Positions 33,950 to 45,114 of a stretch of DNA of 64,000 nt are shown here, one piece after another. The notes under the pieces were generated by a model. The model did not search any database. It was not told the origin of the DNA and was given only the letters and a program-made list of their open reading frames with translations. The stretch spans positions 1,686,501 to 1,750,500 of the forward strand of contig WAID01000005.1 in the NCBI GenBank assembly GCA_016584495.1, in the 5' to 3' direction. The number at the start of each line of letters is the position of its first letter. Position 1 is the stretch's first letter. The DNA is from Celoporthe dispersa (lineage: Eukaryota > Ascomycota > Sordariomycetes > Diaporthales > Cryphonectriaceae). Position numbers and translations under genes: made by a program.

Positions 33950-36900
33950 TCAAACAACCCAGCAACCCCTGTGAGGTCTGGAGACTTTCCGCGTTCGTCT
34001 TGCCCATTCGTCGGGGGGAGCAGTCATGAACTCCTGCTGCATCTGACTGCGCGTCGAAGCCTTCTTCTTGGCGTTCGTGAGATCAAGGGTCTTGTCCACC
34101 TTGCCCATCTCTGCAATGCTCACCCCCTTCAGGTCCTTGAGCAGGTCGAGGATGTACGCGCGCTGTTGCCGCTGGTTCGTCCCAGCACGGGTGATATTGG
34201 TCAGGCATATGTCAACGTCCTCCTGTCGCATGTTCGGCAGGGAGGACAGGACCATTCGTGGCGTCGCGGTGAGCTGGCCATAGTTTGCTATAATGGCCGC
34301 CAGGACGTTGCCCAGCTCCCTCTGCAGGTCAACAAAGTGATGCTCGTGAAGTGACGAGATGCAAGCCTGCAGGACCTCCCCGCATATAAACTCCCCTGAC
34401 GGCTTTCGACGTCTCTTCGGGTATCATAAAGTCATCTGTTGGGGGCGCGTGCTTGGCCGGTTCGACGGGCGGCAGCCTCTGCATGTTTCCATCAAGCCCT
34501 CGGAACTCGGGGATGATGGAGCGGAAGACCTTCAATACAACGCCGCAGCACCTGCTGTCGTGCATGCGAATGGCATGTGTCATAAAAACAAGGAGCGGCT
34601 CGATGACCGATGAGTTCATCAAGCAGAATTTGCGTAGGGAAGGGTACTGTGGTGTGGCGTCCACACCGTCCCTCTGTGCTGTTCCTTTGGGGGCTTGATC
34701 TGGGACAACGGTCAATCCATGAGCCTGCTTGGGAGTCAGAAGGGGAGGAGGGCTACCTATCCGCTGAGGATCCAAAAAGTCAGCCACCATGATCACGGCT
34801 GAGTAGGTGAGTTGACGCAGGACACTCTCTGCCTTCATTTCTTCCGTCAGTGCATCTGCAGCGGCCTGTATCTCCAGTGCCTGGTCCAGCTTGTCCCACT
34901 CCGACTTGATCTTGCCATCCGTCTGTCGGAAACAGGCCTCCAGTATGGAAGGCAGGAACTGGTGCCGCAGCTCAACTGGGCAGACGTCAATCAGGAGCCT
35001 GACCAGGTTTAGCAAGGCAATGAGCTGATGTGATGACAGGAAGTGGCAGTCTGTGAATAATGCGCGAGCCAGAGGATCCGGGAGGTCCGCGACTCCGTAG
35101 AACTGTTGCTCGAGACAGCTCATGCAGAAGATGATCGAGTAGCAGAACTCCCGCACGTAGCGGATAGAACCTCGTATCGATGATGCCAGGCCTTCTAGGG
35201 TATTCTTCTTATTGATGACCCTGGAGTAGAAATCATCCTTACTGCCTTCCGAGATTCCAGCCTGCCAAAATCGATCTGTGAGCACTCGGCCGACGATGGA
35301 CTGCATTTCTGCTGGGAGGAAGGCCCAGTTGCGTGGGTTCGCCGAGGCATGAGCATGGCTATAGAAAATGGTTAGCAGGCTACGAAAAAAACTATCCGTT
35401 TTTCGAGCAGCGATCGACTCACGCAAGGAATTCAAGCAGCCGAGGGAGGATGATTGGGAAACTATCCTGCCACAAAGCGCAGGATGCTTGGTACGGTGCA
35501 GTTGATTTGTCCAACTTATCTACTGAGTAATTCAGGAAAGTCTTAGTAGCCCGTAGTGGTAGCATCTGCTGGGATGTTAGATACAAGAGACATAACAAAA
35601 GGCGCTCGTTCTGGGGGGGGGGGGGCACGTACCTGTTGCCGCTCTTCGAGTTCAGCTTGCAAGGCCGAGCCTTCAGCGTCCAGCTCCACCGCTCCCCAGT
35701 CGGCTATCTTATCCACGCCACGGCTTACGAGATATCTCTGAGCCTTGTCGAGGCCAATCATCTCGCAAAAGCCCTGGTAAGATTCTAGGGCGCGTTTTAA
35801 ACCATCATCTCTCCACTGGGACTTGACGGGCTCAACGAACATCTGCAGCCTCTGGAGGCGGGTCGTCTGGTCAAGGTTTGTGGCCCGGTGAATAATGATG
35901 AAAAGAAAGCTCTTGTAGTTGACCAGTCGTCTCTCGTCCAAGGTGCCAGAGGCGCTCATCTCTTGTATCTTGTTGTCCAATGAATCGTACACGGCAAGGA
36001 GGTTGTCCGGCATCTTGAACGCTAACCTCTGCAGCTCGTTGATACTCTCCGCCTGAAGGTCCTTGATCGCCTCGTTCAAGTGTCTGTACTCGGGCTGAGC
36101 CGCTGGCCAGGTCATCAAGATGTGCTCAAGAACCTTGAGCATGAAGTCGTTGTTCTTCCTCAGCGCGGTGGTTGAGAAGGCGACCAGTAGCTGGAGAACA
36201 CGCTTCCGAATAAGCGGATCCTCAAATTTCATCTCGATCAGGCGGTTACACCAAGCCTCGAGGTGCTCGTCCAGCTGAGCGCGCTGCATATCGATCTGTT
36301 CTTGGCTGACGCCCTTGGGGGGGCGAGATCTGACATAGCCCTTCAGCGCAGATTCGATGACGGTGAATTGTGCATCGACCCGTAGGTAAGGCATCGAGTT
36401 CTTGGTATACGCAGCGGGGTTCATGGGAGGATGCCCGTCGTAGAGGTGTTGGAGGACGTTCTCCGTCTGGCCCAGGATGTGATTGATGGCATCGGATAGT
36501 GTCAACTCAACGATGCTCTCGATTATCTGTGAGCTGTACCGCCTATAGTTGCCTAGGAAGGCATGTCGCTCCGGAATCGTGTCCGTGTCTTCCATTAGCA
36601 ACAGGAGGGTCGGGTCCTGCGTATCCTCTGGGAGGTTCTCATACCGGACCAGCCTGGAGCTGCAGACTTCCAGAAGAGATGCGACCAGTGAGGATTTCGC
36701 AATTGATGGGCCCAGGGATCGGTTGTTGAGCATTCGCGTCCACGTGACGAGAACTGGGATGGAGACTACCAGGCTCTGGCTCTGGACGACCTGAAGGAGA
36801 AAGTGGAGGAAGGGCTGGATGTCGGCTCCTGAGGGGAGCACGTGGAACTTTCGATCCAGATAATTGCCGAGGTGTGATATGGTCTGTGAGCGTCAGCTTT

Positions 36901-38059
36901 GGATCAGTCTCTCGCGCGGCTAAGCCCGTACCTCTGAAAACTTCTTCGCGAAAAGATACTTGTCGTCGTCGATATCCTCGGCGTCTACCGTGGACCAGAC
37001 GAAGAGTTGTGAGAAGCGCTCGACGCATTGCTTGTCGTACATGGGCGCGATGAGCGCCAAGAAGTGCTCATCGCTGAATCCGCTACGAGCGTACAAGGCA
37101 TGGAGAGCCTCGAGAGAAGCCTGCAAATCATCAGTCAACACCACGCTGGACCAGTCTGGAGGATATCATACTTTCTGAACGGCCACATGCGACGCCACGA
37201 GACCCTCGTATATGTATCTAACACAGTTGATCTCGATGACCGCCTTTGGGAAAGCCCATGGCAGGATGACGGCGAGCATAGCGAGGGCCCTGAGCGCGCA
37301 GGTCCGCACGTCTTCATTCTGGATGTTGGATCCTAGACATTCACCAAGTAGGACGACGGCACGTTGGAGCCAGCCTTCGTCGCCGTAGCGGACAGGGGCA
37401 CCTGGTTCGCGGCTGGGAAACTCGGCCGAGATGACAGGCGCGGGCATGAAGATATCGACAACGGCCTTGTCCAAGACGTTCTCGCGCATAGCGACAATGG
37501 GATCGTCCCCGCCGATGACCTCTTCCGAGAGCGAGCCGAGGACGGACAAGACGAGCTCCTTGTGTACGGTGAAGCCTGGCACCTGCCAGAGCTCCACCAG
37601 CATGGCATCCATATCCATCCACTCGGCTCCCCAGCTCCTCTTCGCCACCTCAACCCACAGCTGCGCTATCTTGTTCCTGATATACAGGAGGTCTGCAGGG
37701 CCCCGAGAGACGTGCTGGGCCAGCTCGAGGACCCAGCCCCTCAGACAGGCAGCCTCCTCGTCTCCATATTCAGACCAGTTATGCGTGATCGCGTATTCGA
37801 GCAGGGAGAGGCCGTAGTAGCGGGCGAAGGGGGACTGCGCTTTGTTGGAGGCAAGAGTGAAGCCGTAGGAAGGACCTTCCTTGAGAGGCTTGACGCTTTC
37901 GAGGAACTGCTGTGCCTCTAGACGGGCCTGGTTGGTCGATGCGCCGTAGACGATCTCAAGCGCGCCAATGATGCGAGAGACGACGTCGCCGTTGACCAGG
38001 TTGTTGGACCCGTTGACCGCACCAAAGGCGAAGCCGCCGTTTGAAGGCAGAGTGGCCAT
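33950..38059 (-). CDS. MSN5: Exportin-5/Msn5 family karyopherin (one frame break)
   Basis: Six exons: 37172-38059, 36932-37120, 35633-36883, 35423-35565, 34757-35358, 33950-34699, about 1273 residues. The 57 bp intron 34700-34756 has no in-frame stop, so it could be read through, but it has good splice signals. The N-terminus contains the importin-beta-like blocks ARYYGLSLLEYAITHNW, LLYIRNKIAQLWVEVAKRSWGAEW and WMDMDAMLVELW, typical of exportin-5/Msn5 (KapL in Aspergillus). Later HEAT-repeat blocks include VTWTRMLNN, LQLLVAFST and FMTHAIRMHDSRCC. At C-run 34393-34396 one extra base breaks the frame; beyond it FICGEVLQACISSLHEHHFVDLQRELGNVLAAIIANYGQLTATPRMVLSSLPNM continues the domain. Msn5 exports phosphoproteins and re-exports tRNA with RanGTP. 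Family call rests on remembered conservation. Confidence 0.88.
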
Positions 38060-40345
38060 GTCGGTGTAATGCCTGATCGCGTCAAGCCCGCGCGAGGTAT
38101 CGATCGCCTTCCACAAGTATGCCAGACCTAAAGACCACGGAGACTGCTAGGCCATAGCAGGCAGACCAGGAAGAAGGACAAGAGAGGAAGGTGGGAGGAG
38201 AGGAGCGCAGCAGTACCACAGGGTATGATGATGTCAAAGGCCGGTTTTTTTTTTTTTTTGTTAAATCGCAGCAATGAACACAAACACAGGGATGCTTGAG
38301 GGTGCAGGTTCCTTGGGGATGTCTTGTAGGAAAATTGAAGAAATGCAGGGACAGAGGCAACAAGAAGCGCGGCTATCAGACAGCAAGAAAAGGTTTGCGA
38401 ATGCTCTCTGCTCGAGGTTGTGGTCGTCGCAAGTTTAGGTTCAGGTTCCAAGCTGCTAATGGGTTCACGTCGTTGTTGGCTCTCAGCTCCCCTAATTTTT
38501 GGGTGCGCGCTCTCCCCCGAAAGCGTGTCTTAGTATGTCAACCATGCGCTTTGGCTTGACTTTGACGTGAGCTGTAGCTTCTGGCAGGGGTGTAGGGATC
38601 AAGGGTAGGGGCTGAGGGCGGGACAGCCCCACCATCGGGTGAGGAGGGCAGGCCATGGCATGGGTCCGCTGCTGTGGGTGTGGTAGTGGTGGCTTGCCGC
38701 CAGGAACGGCCAGGCCCAAGCTGAGACCTGCCTGTCAACGGCCAGGTCAGCCTTTGATGTGCTGAAAACAAAGAACAAATTCTAGAATGATGACAAGATT
38801 CTAGAATGTTTCCTAGTCCAGCTCTTTATGCTGCTGGGCACAAGTCACACAGAGATGTCTGATGTATCATATCAGTATCCATTTTCTTCTGCTTGCCTGA
38901 AAGAAAAAGGTAGGAAGGATCATCAGCTCTGGCCCAGCTGACGAGGGCACCCTTTCAAAGACGTAGGTTGACCAGAGCTGCTATTACATTAGCGTAAAGC
39001 AAAGAAGACAAAATTCTATATTACCCATAACTATCAAGACTGTCGCCAAAAGATTGTATTGACTGCCATGAAAACATGAGTCTGCAAACGTGGACTGGAT
39101 TCAGGGGAAAAAAGGCACCACTTCTGGGATGCCTTGGCAGTGTTGCTCTAATTATACACAAATTATACACGAGACAAGGACCAGTCTGAAGACTTTCCTG
39201 TCGACTCCCAATGCTGACAATATGAAGGCTCTTTACACCTATTCAATATTGTCAGAATTTACAATGAACTCTTCCCTCTGCCCACCGCTGAGCTGGACAA
39301 AGCCAAAGCTAGGCATCGTACCAGGGTAGATTGCGATCGCGTCTAAGTGACCCCTGTTCCATTAAATTCTCCGAACGCGCTGTCTTGACGTGAAGCTGGG
39401 GATGAGGCGATCCCCTCCGAAGGCGCTATGGCCCCGTGAAAATGCTGCTTTCACTTGGGCGAATCTCGGGGCTGTCTGTCGTGCTGCGGCTCCTCACCCG
39501 AGGCGAGACCGGATCTTGGAATCCTCCCTGCGAGGCATCTCGAGATCGCCGAAGAGGCATGATACGATCCTGCCCATTCGCCGAACCTACTGCTCCATTC
39601 TGAGGTAACATAGTGAGGACACCTCTCGTCCGGCCAGCCCAGAGAAGCCTCCTCCGATCGTATATCCCTCGTGATCTATACAGCGCCAATGTGCCACTTA
39701 TGCATATGTAGCTACTTGTAGCTCGAGCCGTCAGGTCTTGTGGTGAGAACCGGAGGGGATCAGGTGCTTTAGCGTCTTCTCGGGGTGGATTCGGCGAAAA
39801 CACATCGTCGCCACGTGGCTGCGGCTCTGTCAAGGTCGTGAAATCACTCAACACGAGAGTACCCTGTGGCCTTTGTGGTGAACGTATTTCATCCTCCGTC
39901 TATGTGAGCGGTCCCTACCGTGGACGGGTGTAAGAATACAAATGGCGCTCATAGAGAGATGATCAAGTCCTCCTTGGCTCGAGATAAAGCTCACTAAGCT
40001 CAGTCCTACCAAGACCGGCCTTTCGATGCAACAGAATACAAAACTTGACTCCAGCCCCCCAAACAGGCCCACTGACTCTGCTATGACGGAGTCGGCGGAA
40101 TAGATGAGCAAGAGCAGACCGAGAGCATGAGCCGGGGTTTAGTCTCCGGCCGGTCCGGAAGTTGGGTGACCAGCAGTGTTTCTGACCTTGTACCCCCCCA
40201 TGAGAGCTCCCAAGACGTTCGTCGCCGGCTATTTGGGTCGAGGCGCAGGGCAGACGACCTTCACTGTCTTAAGCCAATAACTGGTGAGAGTTGGACCCTC
40301 GAAAAGGATTCGCAACAGATGTGAGCCCCCGAGGACAGACACCAC
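38060..40345. other. Gene-free region upstream of exportin
   Basis: About 2.3 kb. A T18 run lies at about 38244-38261 in the probable exportin leader. The middle part is AT-richer (about 38760-39250). The longest minus-strand ORF (39426-39854) shows no recognisable domain and is not supported. Confidence 0.5.
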
Positions 40346-40735
40346 CTAGGCTGCAGTGCCCTCAACTTTTCCATCCACTGTTCCATCCAAAGGGGGCTCG
40401 GCGGCGACCGTGGCCTTCTGCCACTCCTGGGGCGTTTGGCACTTGGCAGTCCAGGCGTGAATGGCGGCAATTTCTTCCTTGAGTGCCGAGTTCACAAGAC
40501 GGTGTCTTTTTAGTGAGTTCTTGGCGGCGAACTCAGGCGAGACAATAAGGACAGAAAAGGCCTGGCCGCAACCGCCTATACCCCAAAAGGCTAATGTCAG
40601 CAGGGAGGGCGTCCGAGTTTGACGGGTGATTGGTAATGACAGACCAGACATGTCTGTGATTTCAACATGAACAGCGCTGAGCCGCTCGGTGATGGCGGCC
40701 TTGAGCGACTCCTCTGAGATCGCTTGAGCGCCCAT
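40346..40735 (-). CDS. FRA2: BolA-like protein BOL2/FRA2
   Basis: Exons 40645-40735 and 40346-40575, with a 69 bp intron (donor GTCTGT, acceptor TATAG) in phase 1; 106 residues from the ATG at 40735. The BolA fold is complete: HVEITDMSG, then GCGQAFSVLIVSPEF with the conserved Cys, RHRLVNSALKEEI with the invariant His, and HAWTAKCQTPQEW. The Cys-Gly-Gln and AxxxKCxTP features match yeast Fra2 (Bol2), which with Grx3/4 binds a [2Fe-2S] cluster and reports iron status to Aft-type regulators in the cytosol. The frame stays open upstream of the ATG for about 60 Arg-rich codons, but without another ATG. A mitochondrial form from a non-AUG start or an upstream exon cannot be excluded. Divergent from NIF3. 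Confidence 0.93.
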   Translation of the reverse strand: MGAQAISEESLKAAITERLSAVHVEITDMSGLSLPITRQTRTPSLLTLAFWGIGGCGQAFSVLIVSPEFAAKNSLKRHRLVNSALKEEIAAIHAWTAKCQTPQEWQKATVAAEPPLDGTVDGKVEGTAA

Positions 40736-41249
40736 AGTCGCTGCAGGGATAATCTCAGGGTGTGGTGACAAGCGTAGGAGGGAACTCCGCGATACCAGCG
40801 TGCGCGGCAAGAGATTGACGAGGTGACTAGGTTGTGAGCAAGCAGCTCGGCGAGATCTGTCGCCGAGATCCGGAACTAAATCGCTTTTGCGGTTGCGAGG
40901 TGCTGCACTGGAGCGACGCAGACGGCTGCAGGAATTGGTCTAACCAGGAAATATCGGGAAAAGTTGTTAGAAATCTGGTCAGTCAAGGCATGTAACGAAG
41001 TATTCAAGATGTCAAAAGACTGGAACCGAGGATCAGGTGCAAGCGGCCCGTGTATTTAGTGATTTTACGACCCTGTAGCTGAATATGACGTTGTTAGGTA
41101 GCATCAAAAATATGCTACTATCGAGCTTACTACCACACCGTTTATTGCATCTCGCCCCAGTCGTCTTCCCTGACACAGCTTGCGCTTCTGATAATTGACG
41201 ACCGACCACAAACTCTTCCTCAGTCCCTGGTGGTCCTGATTGCCGCCAA
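40736..41249. promoter_or_regulatory. Divergent promoter region BOL2 / NIF3
   Basis: About 514 bp between two divergent starts. Nothing else recognised; regulatory role inferred from orientation. Confidence 0.45.
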
Positions 41250-42485
41250 ATGTCTTACAGACTGAGATCTCTTGCTCCATCCACCATCCACCTACCTCGT
41301 ACAGTTTTGTCCATCCACCAACCACGCACCCGCCTTACAGCCACCCGAGCCGCATTGCACCTGCCGACATCTCACCTGAGCGTAACGAAGAGCAGCATCG
41401 CAGCTATGGCATTCAGCACTAGTCAGGTGCCTCAAAATGCGCCTTTCACACAGACTGTTGCGCGTGCGATGAGGGCACTGTAAGGACAGGACCTCTCTAC
41501 CTACGATTCCCTGCTAGGGCTTGGTCACACCTGCTAACGCCAAGGCGAAGGTACCCAGAGGAGCTGGCGGACCGGGCATGGGATAATGTGGGCCTCCTAC
41601 TCGGAAATATGGACGAGCAGGGCCAGCGATCTCTGGGTCTCCAGGTCACGCCGGAGGAGAAGACGGTACTCCTCACGAACGACCTTACCCCTGCTGTCGC
41701 AGACGAAGCTGTGAGGCAGAAGGCATCCGTCGTCGTGAGCTATCGTGCGTCCCATCTACCAACCACCGGCATCGGGCCGAGGCGCTGACCTTTTTTTCCT
41801 CTTCACAGACCCATTCATATTCCGGGGACTCAAGTCTGTAGATGTGACAGACCCCCAGCAGCGGATCCTTCTGCAGCTGGCGCAGAGAAAACATCGCTGT
41901 CTACTGCCCCCACACAGCCGTCGATGCTGTCCCTGGAGGTCTGAACGACTGGCTTGCGGATATGCTCTGCGGCCCCGCGGGCGACAAGGCACGCTCCGTC
42001 GCCCAGCCTCTCTCAGCACCACCTCCTGCCGGCTTCGAGGGATCCGGGTACGGTAGGACGGTGGAATTCACCAGCCGGTTCCCGTGACCGAGCTTGTCCG
42101 CCGTCTGGCTAAGGGGCTCGGCGGTCTCAAATACTTCATGGTCGCCGCTCCCAAGCAGCCTGGTCCTTCGATGAGGCGCGTGCAGTCCGCCGCGGTGTGT
42201 GCTGGGTCGGGGTGGGATGTGCTCAAGAACTGCCCCGTAGATGTCTTGGTGACAGGGGAGATGAGCCATCACAATGCGCTGCGTGCCGTCATGGAGAATA
42301 AAGTTGTCATCACCGTCTTCCACAGCAACTCAGAGCGGGCATATCTGCGGCAGAGAATGCAGCCAGCCCTGGAGGCGCAACTTCAAAAGCTGGGTGAGGC
42401 GGCAAATGTCATAGTCAGCGGTGTGGACGCGGACCCTTTTGAGATATGGGACGTCGACAATCTCGGCACTGAGCAAGCGTCATGA
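41250..42485 (+). CDS. NIF3: NIF3 family protein (two frame breaks)
   Basis: Exons 41250-41479, 41551-41744 and 41809-42485 (donors GTAAGG and GTGCGT; acceptors CGAAG and CACAG), about 366 residues. Motifs in order: YPEELADRAWDNVGLLLG, VLLTNDLTPAVADEAV, VVVSYHPFIFRGLKSV, then IAVYCPHTAVDAVPGGLNDWLADML, and a C-terminal GLKYFMVA, VLVTGEMSHHNAL, VFHSNSERAYL. The H..H, D and HSNSE-type residues are the metal ligands of NIF3/YbgI proteins. The frame breaks at A-run 41888-41891 (one extra A) and near 42075 (one missing C), both inside conserved sequence. The start at 41250 gives a 52-residue Arg/Ser/Thr-rich N-terminus without acidic residues, compatible with mitochondrial targeting; the ATG at 41406 is the alternative. 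Biochemical role is unsettled in the family. Its 3' end is 53 bp from that of VPS51. Confidence 0.9.
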
Positions 42486-42538
42486 TGTGCGCAGGTCGTG
42501 GGAATTCTTCTCAAGTAGGGGGGGAGGGGGGTATCAGA

Positions 42539-43539
42539 TTATAGGATTCTTTTGCTCCGTGAACTTTCCCTGTTCAGGGGGGTAGTGGTATCTTTTAAGG
42601 CCGCTTCTCCTTCTGCCAGACACGCATCAATATCTGCGCCTCCGAGTCCTCTCCCCTTCCATCTCTCGAGTAATTGTCTGGGCAGCCTCCATGCCTCTTC
42701 CGCCTGCTCCGTCTTGCCCTCCTGCACCAGTGCCCGAACACGCCCTGGGGCCTCGAGCACCTCGCTGACAAGCTCTCTGGTCCTCCTCTTCCTCGCCCGA
42801 TCCTCGTCCGCTTTCGTGCTTTCCTCGGGCCTGGGAGCCGACTGGCGTAGTGATGCTCGAATTGACGAGGCTTGTGAGTAGATTTGGGCTATCGCCGGGT
42901 CCAATGTCGAGGCCATGGGGTTCAGTGGGTCCATGTTGGCACGCATCTTGGAGAGGGGGCAAAGGCACCAGGTCAGCAAGCATTTCCGGCAATTGAAGCA
43001 AGGAGACAAGCAACAACGAAGGGTCCATCGCCAACCTTGCGTATCGTCTCGGTCGCGGTGATCAGCTTGCTGTAATTATCATAGACCAGCGCCTTCTTCT
43101 CGGCGCCCAGCGCCCGTATCTCTCCCAGCACTCTTGTGTATGTCCGCAGCAGCTCGTCCAGGCTGCTCTCCTGCAGCTTGGCCTTGACGTACGCTTCGGC
43201 GTCGAACCCGGCGACATCGATCTCTGATAGCGGGACCTCCGAGTATGACGTCTCAGCCGCGTCTCCAACCGAGTCCGTATCGGTGACCTCGAGGAGTGGA
43301 GGTGCAGCGGAGGCGGCAGACGTCTTCTTCAGGTTGTAGTACTCGCGCAGGGCGGCGCGGTTGCTTCGTTTGTTGGGTGCCGGCTGGAAGGGCCCGTTGC
43401 CTGGGTTGGGCGAGCTGGTGGCTGAGCGGGGGATATCAAGACTGGGGCGTGCGGAGGATGTGGGAGTTGCGATGGCTTGGGAGGAGTTGGTCCGGCGAAA
43501 GGCGGACGTGGGATCCCGAGGCGAGGCTATCGTGGACAT
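42539..43539 (-). CDS. VPS51: GARP complex subunit VPS51
   Basis: Exons 43036-43539 and 42539-42946, joined in phase 0 across an 89 bp intron (donor GTTGGC, acceptor CCAAG); 303 residues. The N-terminal third is Ser/Pro/Thr-rich (MSTIASPRDPTSAFRR). The Vps51 core follows: RAALREYYNLKK, then EIDVAGFDAEAYVKAKLQESSLDELLR, EIRALGAEKKALVYDNYSKLITATETIRK and, across the intron, MRANMDPLNPMASTLDPAIAQI. The C-terminal part is charged and helical, with likely coiled coil. Vps51 is the small subunit that links the GARP tether (Vps52/53/54) to the t-SNARE Tlg1 for endosome-to-Golgi return. The length suits the short fungal form. No frame break; convergent with NIF3. Confidence 0.92.
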
Positions 43540-44203
43540 GGCGAAAAGCTGGTAGCGAAGGAAAGGGGGGGGTTACAGAGCAAGTTGGGAGAGAACACAA
43601 AATAATAATAATAATAAAACCAAACAGTTAGCAGTCGAGACTATTATGTTCTGTTATTCTGGAACCAGTCCAGAAATACTGGTCAAGTGCCTCAAAGCAA
43701 GCGAGCAAGTATTCAAAAAGGTCGTGTGTGGATCGAGGGATAGATGAATGGATGTTGTTAGTTGGCACTCATCACAGACCCCCGATAAGCCGGGTATCGA
43801 TAAGCACGGGGCAGGGATGTATCCCAGCATAATATTCAATTATTGGAGCCCCAGCCAAACCGGGGTACGGCCGCACAGGTCATCCCAAGCTGGGTTGGTG
43901 CAACTCTCTCTGCCTAATCAACCGACTTTCATAACCACCGAGTGTAGGGAAGGTAGGTTTCTGATTGTGGAGAGGCAATGGGATACAGGCTTCAGCACGT
44001 CGGCAGTTGACGGTTCGATCAGGTGCGACCCAAGGGGAGAGAGGACACACGACGTCACCAGCTTTCGAGTTCTTCACAACAAGGACGGGCGCGTACAAGA
44101 TCTCATCGTGTCGACGCGCTCATGGTCAAGATGAGATATTATAATTGTTCTCAAATCAACATAAGAAAGCGTCGAGGTCGACTCCCGATAAATAGCTGTC
44201 AGG
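43540..44203. promoter_or_regulatory. Divergent promoter region VPS51 / RMI1
   Basis: About 660 bp between two divergent starts; a short ATA/AAT repeat at about 43602-43617 lies upstream of VPS51. No coding sequence recognised. Confidence 0.45.
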
Positions 44204-44930
44204 ATGAGCCTGGCATCCCAGGTTCTCACACAGCTCCAGCCTCACAACATCCCCCCACCCTCGCAAGAATGGCTGCAGACGCTCGTCTCCTCCCGAACCC
44301 CCCACCGCCCCTCAACTCGCTGGTCATGACCGCCAAGACGCGTCTTCTCGCCTCTGACCTGACCACGCCAGGCCTGCTAGACGAAGCCAAGGTCCCCACG
44401 ATCTGCCTGCCCGAGGGCGTCACCGCACCAACTGTAAAGGAGACCCGCCTTGGTACCGATGTCTATGTCCAGGTTGTCGATATCGAAAATCTGTCAAAGA
44501 GCCGGTGGGAACAGGCGGAAGGGCTGGAGGCTATCGAGAGGGGGGAGCAGACACGAGGGCGTGAGGTGATCCGCCTCCCTGTCGGTGGTGCAGATGGAGA
44601 CGAGCTGGCTGCCACAAGGGAGGCGCAGCAGCTACCCAGGCCGACGATGCAGGGGCGTCGAGGAACGCTACGCACCGACTGCTGCTGCAAGACTGCAGGA
44701 GGCAGCAGGTCTACGGTCTCGAGCTTGTGAGGCTGCCAGAGATTGCCATCGGTTCCCTCAATATAGGCGCAAAGATCTTGCTCAAAGAGGGCACCATCGT
44801 GTCTAGGGGGATGATCATGTTGCACCCCAGCACTTGCCAGGTTCTGGGCGGAAAAGTTGAAGCATGGCACAAGGCGTGGACGGGTGGGCTTCTTGCCCGG
44901 CTGAAAGAGGCGGCTCATGCTGGAGGCTGA
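44204..44930 (+). CDS. RMI1: RecQ-mediated genome instability protein RMI1 (frame breaks)
   Basis: The ATG at 44204 gives MSLASQVLTQLQPHNIPPPSQEWLQTLVSSR, the expected fungal RMI1 start. The frame then changes at about 44296 (one missing base) into PPPPLNSLVMTAKTRLLASDLTTPGLLDEAK, LGTDVYVQVVDIENLSKSRWEQ and GREVIRLP. A second change near 44635 leads to ATHRLLLQDC, VYGLELVRLPEIAIGSLNIGAKILLKEGTIVSRGM, then VLGGKVEAWHKAW (OB-fold domain), about 242 residues. The second change could be a 59 bp intron (44581-44639, CCCAG acceptor, poor donor GTCGGT). The ATG at 44269 would give a shorter protein lacking the conserved start. Rmi1 completes the Sgs1-Top3-Rmi1 complex that dissolves double Holliday junctions. 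The identity is clear; the exact coding path is not. Confidence 0.87.
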
Positions 44931-45114
44931 GGGCTTGGGGTATCTTTGGCGCGACTAGAGACCGGAGACGTCACATCGATCTTCAGGCTCACCGGGAGCC
45001 AAGCTTGACCTGTATCACCATGGAGTGTACTTCTCAACCCTGGTCCCTGACCACGATTTTCTTCCTTGTCCAACGGTGACCTTGTATCCACATGATTGTG
45101 ACTATCCAGTACAT

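Noticed and set aside
39426..39854. 142-codon minus-strand ORF between exportin and BOL2
   Set aside because: No domain, no coding-like conservation that I recognise, and no splice context; not reported as a gene.
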